DNA of 64,000 bases, from contig CAVSGF010000003.1 of assembly GCA_963727415.1 (NCBI GenBank), positions 248,001 through 312,000 of the forward strand, in the 5' to 3' direction. The translations under genes and the position numbers were made by a program. Positions 60,468 to 64,000 of this stretch are shown in pieces. Numbering within the stretch: the first letter of the stretch is position 1; each line of letters starts with the position of its first letter. This DNA is from DASQPR01 sp963727415 (GTDB taxonomy: Bacteria; Actinomycetota; Actinomycetes; Mycobacteriales; Micromonosporaceae). The notes below the pieces were generated by a model. That model did not search any database. It saw only the letters and a program-made list of their open reading frames with translations, and had not been told where the DNA came from.

Positions 60468-61457
60468 TCAGCCGATGAAGCCCTCGGACTTCATCCAGTC
60501 GGAGACCACCTGCGCGACCGGCTCACCCTTGACGTCCACCTTCTCGTTCATCTGGCGGATGGTGTCGTTGGTGAGCTTCTCGGCGATCGGCGCCAGGATC
60601 GTCAAGATGTCCGGGTACTGAGCGGCCGTCTCGGCGTTCAGCGTCGGGGCCGGGTTATAAATCGGGAAGAAGCTCTGGTCGTCCTTGAGCACCCGCAGGT
60701 TCAGGTTGCTGATCCGGCCGTCGGTGGTGAAAACCTCACCGAAATTGCAGGACTGGGCCTTATGCACCTCGGTGTAGACCACGCCGGTGTCGACCATCTT
60801 GATGTTCGACGCGGCCACGTTCATGCCGTACGCCTTGGTCATGCCGGGCCAGCCGTCGTTGCGCCCGCGGAACTCGGTTTCCAGGCAGAAGGTGGCGTCC
60901 TTCGGATGGGTCTTGACGAACGCGGCCAGATCGGACAGCGTGTTCAGGTTCCACTGCTTGGCCTTGTCCTCGCGCAACGCGATGGCGTACGTGTTGTTGG
61001 CCGGGGCCATCTGCCCCCAGACCACGCCGTTCTTCTGCTTGTCCTCCGCCTTGACCGCGTCGTACTGCTTCTGCGAGTCCTGGATCGGGTCGGTGTGGTT
61101 GAGGTATGTGATCCACCCCGTGCCGGTGTAATCCCAGTAGACGTTGATATCACCGCTGAGCAGCGCCTTGCGGACGTTGACCGAGCCCTTGATGTTGGTG
61201 CGGTCCACGACCTTCGCACCGGCCGCCTTCAGCGCCTGCATAGTGATGTTGCCGAAAACGATGTTCTCGGTGAAGTCCTTGGAGCCGACCACGATGGTCT
61301 TGCCCTTCAGCTGCGGGTCTTCCTTGATCGACCCTTTGCCGACGGAGACGTTGGAAGACGAGTCCGCGGTCGTTACCGAACAGCCGGTCAGCGCCAGCGC
61401 GACCAGCGCGGAGCCGGCCGCCAATCGCATGAGCACAGATGATCGCTTTTGCATCAT
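60468..61457 (-). CDS. Glycine-betaine/osmoprotectant ABC substrate-binding lipoprotein (OpuC/ProX type)
   Basis: A 329-residue lipoprotein. The lipobox LTGC (23-26) makes Cys26 the lipidated residue. It then has TIVVGSKDFTENIVFGNITM, WDYTGTGWITYLNHTDPIQD and FRGRNDGWPGMTKAYGMNVA, typical of OpuAC-family choline/betaine-binding proteins. Aromatic residues that form the quaternary-ammonium box (such as Y109 and W114) are present. It is the last gene of the operon. AAGGAAAGG precedes ATG. Confidence 0.92.
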   Translation of the reverse strand: MMQKRSSVLMRLAAGSALVALALTGCSVTTADSSSNVSVGKGSIKEDPQLKGKTIVVGSKDFTENIVFGNITMQALKAAGAKVVDRTNIKGSVNVRKALLSGDINVYWDYTGTGWITYLNHTDPIQDSQKQYDAVKAEDKQKNGVVWGQMAPANNTYAIALREDKAKQWNLNTLSDLAAFVKTHPKDATFCLETEFRGRNDGWPGMTKAYGMNVAASNIKMVDTGVVYTEVHKAQSCNFGEVFTTDGRISNLNLRVLKDDQSFFPIYNPAPTLNAETAAQYPDILTILAPIAEKLTNDTIRQMNEKVDVKGEPVAQVVSDWMKSEGFIG

Positions 61458-61523
61458 TACCTTTCCTTGGCGCAGAGCGCCAGTTGGGGATTACCGAGGT
61501 TGACGTAAACGGAGTGCACTCGG

Positions 61524-62306
61524 TCAGTCGAGTCCTCGCGGCCGGAGCAGATCGGAGATCACTCCACCCAGCCAATCCAGCATCAGCGCGAGCGCCGCGG
61601 TCAGGATGGCACCGACGATGAGGACGGGTTGGCGCTGCAATTTGATCCCGGTCACGATCAGCGCGCCGAGACCGCCCGCATTGATGAACGTGGCCAACGT
61701 GGCCGTGCCCACCGCGAGCACGAGCGCTGTCCGCACACCCGCGAGGATCACCGGTACGGCGAGCGGAAGTTCGATCCGGACGAGAATCGCCAGCTGGGAC
61801 ATGCCGATGCCCCGACCGGCCTCGATCACGTACCGGTCGACCTGGTTGATCCCGACGATGGTGTTGCGCAGCACCGGCAGGACGGAGTAAGCGACCAGAC
61901 CGATCAGCGCGGTCGTGAAGCCGATATCCAGCCAGATGCTCAACAGCACCAGCAGCCCGATCGCGGGCGTCGCCTGCCCCATGTTGGCCAAGCCGGTGGC
62001 GATCGGAGCGAGCCATCGCAGTGCCGGGCGGGTGAGCAGGATGCCCGCACCGACCGCGATCACCACGACGAGGACGGTCGTCACTGCGGTCAGCGTCAGG
62101 TGCTGATCGAGCGCTCGCCGCAGGTACGTGGCGTTAAGGAAGCGCCGTTCGATGTCGTCGAGGTTCAGCGTGCTGACCCAGATGTACGTGGTGAGCAGCA
62201 CCGCCGCGATGATCGCCGGCATGACGAGGTGCCTGCGGAGCAGCACGCGCCAGCGCGATGTCGGGGTGAGCACGGCCTCGGGGGGTGCGGCGGCGGTCGT
62301 GCTCAT
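61524..62306 (-). CDS. Osmoprotectant ABC transporter permease
   Basis: A 260-residue inner-membrane protein with about six TM segments and the family motif EAGRGIGMSQLAILVRIELP, a variant of the EAA loop that contacts the ATPase. GINQVDRYVIEAGRGIGMS is close to the motif in the second permease. It belongs to the OpuCB/OpuCD family. It overlaps the ATPase gene by 4 bp (62303-62306) and is translated coupled to it. Confidence 0.92.
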   Translation of the reverse strand: MSTTAAAPPEAVLTPTSRWRVLLRRHLVMPAIIAAVLLTTYIWVSTLNLDDIERRFLNATYLRRALDQHLTLTAVTTVLVVVIAVGAGILLTRPALRWLAPIATGLANMGQATPAIGLLVLLSIWLDIGFTTALIGLVAYSVLPVLRNTIVGINQVDRYVIEAGRGIGMSQLAILVRIELPLAVPVILAGVRTALVLAVGTATLATFINAGGLGALIVTGIKLQRQPVLIVGAILTAALALMLDWLGGVISDLLRPRGLD

Positions 62307-63523
62307 CGGGACCCTCGTCCGTCCGGGACGGCTTCGGTGTCCGATGCCACCTCCGGCTGGACCGATGGCTCCGCGGGTGGGCGACCGCTTTCCCGCTCCG
62401 TCTCGCGCATGTCGTCGATGGTCCGAGTCAGGTCGTCAATGGTAACCACGCCGCGGTACCGACCCTCGTCGTCCACCACGACGGCGACCCCGCAACTGGA
62501 CGCGAGCATCGCGTCCAGTGCGTCGTGCAGCGTCGCCTGCGGCTCAACGACGGTGGCCAGACCGCCGATCCCGTTCAGACTGTCCTGGTCGGGGCCCAGG
62601 TCACGCGAGGTGATCCAGCGCAGTGGCCGGCGCTCGCTGTCCACCGTAAGCAAAGCCGACTCGTCGGCCTCGTCCAACTGGCGCAGCGCCGACGTCGGTG
62701 ACTCGTCGACACGCACCAGCGGGGCTTCATCCCAGTCGATCGTGTCGACTCGGCGCAGGTTGAGCTGCTTCAGCGACGCTCCGGCGCCGATGAACTGGGC
62801 CACGCTGCTGTCGGCGGGGCTTGCGAGTAGACGCTCGGGGGTGTCGAACTGGCGGATCTTCGATCGTTCTCCGAGGACCGCGATCCGGGTGCCCATCTTG
62901 ATCGCTTCGTCGAAGTCGTGAGTGACGAAGACGATCGTCTTCTGCAGCTTCTCCTGCAGCCGGAGGAACTCGTTCTGCAGGCGGTCGCGGGTCAGCGGAT
63001 CGGTGGCGCCGAACGGCTCGTCCATCAGCATCACCGGCGGGTCGGCGGCGAGTGCTCGGGCGACGCCGACGCGCTGCTGCTGGCCACCGGAGAGTTGGCG
63101 CGGCAGCCGGTTGCGGTACTGGCTCGGGTCTAGTCCGACCAGGTGGAGCAGCTCGTCGACCCGCGCGTCGATCCGCTTGCGATCCCATCCGAGCATCTTG
63201 GGCACGAGACCCACGTTCGTGGCCACGCTCATGTGCGGGAAGAGGCCCACCTGCTGGATCACGTACCCGATGTGCCTGCGCAGCTCATTGGGGTCCAACG
63301 AGGTCACATCGGCCCCGTCCAGCATGATCCGGCCACGGCTCGGCTCGATCAGTCTGTTGATCATCTTCATGGTGGTGGTCTTGCCACAGCCAGATGGGCC
63401 GACCAGGACGACGATCTCGCCACGGTAGATCTTCATCGACACGTCTTCGACCGCTGGGGCCTTCTGCCCGCGGTAGAACTTGCTGACATGCTGAAGGTCG
63501 AGCATCACATCGTCGGTCATCAT
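62303..63523 (-). CDS. Osmoprotectant ABC transporter ATP-binding protein with tandem CBS domains
   Basis: A 406-residue ATPase. Walker A is GPSGCGKT (42-49), Q-loop IGYVIQQVGLFPHM, signature LSGGQQQRV, Walker B VMLMDEPFG, H-switch VTHD. The C-terminus carries two CBS domains (about 265-380, ending YRGVVTIDDLTRTIDDM) that in OpuA-type systems sense ionic strength or nucleotides. It lies between the two permease genes and overlaps both by 4 bp. It powers betaine/proline-type uptake in osmotic stress. Confidence 0.94.
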   Translation of the reverse strand: MMTDDVMLDLQHVSKFYRGQKAPAVEDVSMKIYRGEIVVLVGPSGCGKTTTMKMINRLIEPSRGRIMLDGADVTSLDPNELRRHIGYVIQQVGLFPHMSVATNVGLVPKMLGWDRKRIDARVDELLHLVGLDPSQYRNRLPRQLSGGQQQRVGVARALAADPPVMLMDEPFGATDPLTRDRLQNEFLRLQEKLQKTIVFVTHDFDEAIKMGTRIAVLGERSKIRQFDTPERLLASPADSSVAQFIGAGASLKQLNLRRVDTIDWDEAPLVRVDESPTSALRQLDEADESALLTVDSERRPLRWITSRDLGPDQDSLNGIGGLATVVEPQATLHDALDAMLASSCGVAVVVDDEGRYRGVVTIDDLTRTIDDMRETERESGRPPAEPSVQPEVASDTEAVPDGRGSR

Positions 63524-64000
63524 TGGCCTCCAGAGATGGGGGACGAGGCCGCAGGGGCCGTGGCGCCGGCCAGTGCTCCGGCCGAGCGGGGGCGCCGGGC
63601 GCGGCCGAACCCGGCGAATCTGGGGCGATCGCCGGTGCGCGTCAGCACGCCGAGGAGCCCGAGAGCAAGGTCGACGACGATGGCGAGGACGACCACGCCG
63701 ACGGTTCCGACCAGAGCCTGGTTGAGCGAGTTGACGCCGCCGAGGTTGGCCAAGCCGGAGAAGATCTGGTTGCCCAGTCCGGGACCACCGACGTACGCGG
63801 CGATGGCGGCGATGCCCATCGTCATCTGGGTGGACACCCGAATCCCGGCCAAGATGACCGGCCAGGCCAGCGGTATCTCCACCGAGGCCAGTGATCGGAG
63901 CCGGCTCATGCCGATACCCCGGGCGGCCTCGGTCAACGCGGGGTCGATCTCGGCCAGTCCGACAACGGTGTTACGGATGATCGGCAACAGCGCATACAGG
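63520..64000 (-). CDS. Osmoprotectant ABC transporter permease, 5' end outside window
   Basis: Partial. The visible 160 residues contain the motif TEAARGIGMSRLRSLASVEI, several TM segments (QMTMGIAAIAAYVGGPGLGN) and a polar, basic tail. The reading frame is open to base 64000 (the preceding codons read LYAL), so the start lies beyond the right edge. It is paralogous to 61524-62306 and is the first visible gene of the operon. It overlaps the ATPase gene by 4 bp. Confidence 0.9.
   Translation of the reverse strand, partial: LYALLPIIRNTVVGLAEIDPALTEAARGIGMSRLRSLASVEIPLAWPVILAGIRVSTQMTMGIAAIAAYVGGPGLGNQIFSGLANLGGVNSLNQALVGTVGVVVLAIVVDLALGLLGVLTRTGDRPRFAGFGRARRPRSAGALAGATAPAASSPISGGQ

Noticed and set aside
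61629..62921. 430-codon plus-strand frame across the osmoprotectant operon
   Set aside because: It is antisense to two well-defined ABC genes and lacks any family signature.

Overview
The window is GC-rich DNA from an actinomycete. The evidence is a SARP-type regulator, a mycothiol-dependent nitroreductase (Rv2466c) family protein, two ECF42-type sigma/YCII modules, a glucodextranase-like GH15 enzyme, many TetR/ArsR/MerR/LysR one-component regulators, and ISAzo13- and ISAs1-type insertion sequence remains. The genus cannot be read from the sequence. No rRNA, tRNA or CRISPR array was seen.

Layout. 0-4 kb: an Asp-box propeller protein, a small 2TM protein, and a divergent SDR/TetR pair around a near-perfect 22-bp palindrome. 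3.6-12.8 kb is a decayed patch. It holds two orphan Rhs C-terminal tips, each followed by a small membrane ORF, on either side of an SQR-like flavoprotein. It also holds a partial copy of the DUF998 gene, an intact DEAD-box helicase, a twice-frameshifted acyl-CoA ligase, a headless metallo-beta-lactamase-fold gene and the full DUF998 gene. 12.8-21.6 kb: TetR, a secreted lactonase-like propeller, then on the minus strand a large membrane GGDEF-EAL protein followed at 91 bp by a secreted glucodextranase-like enzyme. 21.8-35.1 kb: small regulator/enzyme units (LysR with MFS and NmrA; SRPBCC, ArsR and SRPBCC; aldo/keto reductase with TetR), interleaved with remnants (SUFU, GNAT, MFS, an SDR/WYL chimera). 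35-45 kb: an ISAs1 fragment, a SARP regulator, a 1560-residue secreted multidomain cell-wall-type protein, a group II intron RT remnant, a secreted DUF2690-type protein and an ISAzo13-like element with inverted ends. 45-60.4 kb: a dead YCII/ECF42 module, TPR, HTH and DoxX genes, a GlxA-type regulator cut short by an in-frame stop, a MerR-ABC exporter operon, an alpha/beta hydrolase, a glycine-rich lectin-like secreted protein, an intact YCII/ECF42 pair, and a heparinase/LacI remnant. 60.4-64 kb: a four-gene osmoprotectant ABC operon that runs off the right edge.

How it works together. The intact genes form small self-contained units in which a local regulator sits beside a dyad and controls one or two enzymes or a transporter. 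Extracellular functions recur: glucan hydrolysis, cell-wall hydrolase/esterase, lectin-like and propeller proteins. About sixteen broken genes show that this is an accessory, rearranging part of the chromosome. Convergent genes are often separated by long perfect GC-rich hairpins without a T-tract.
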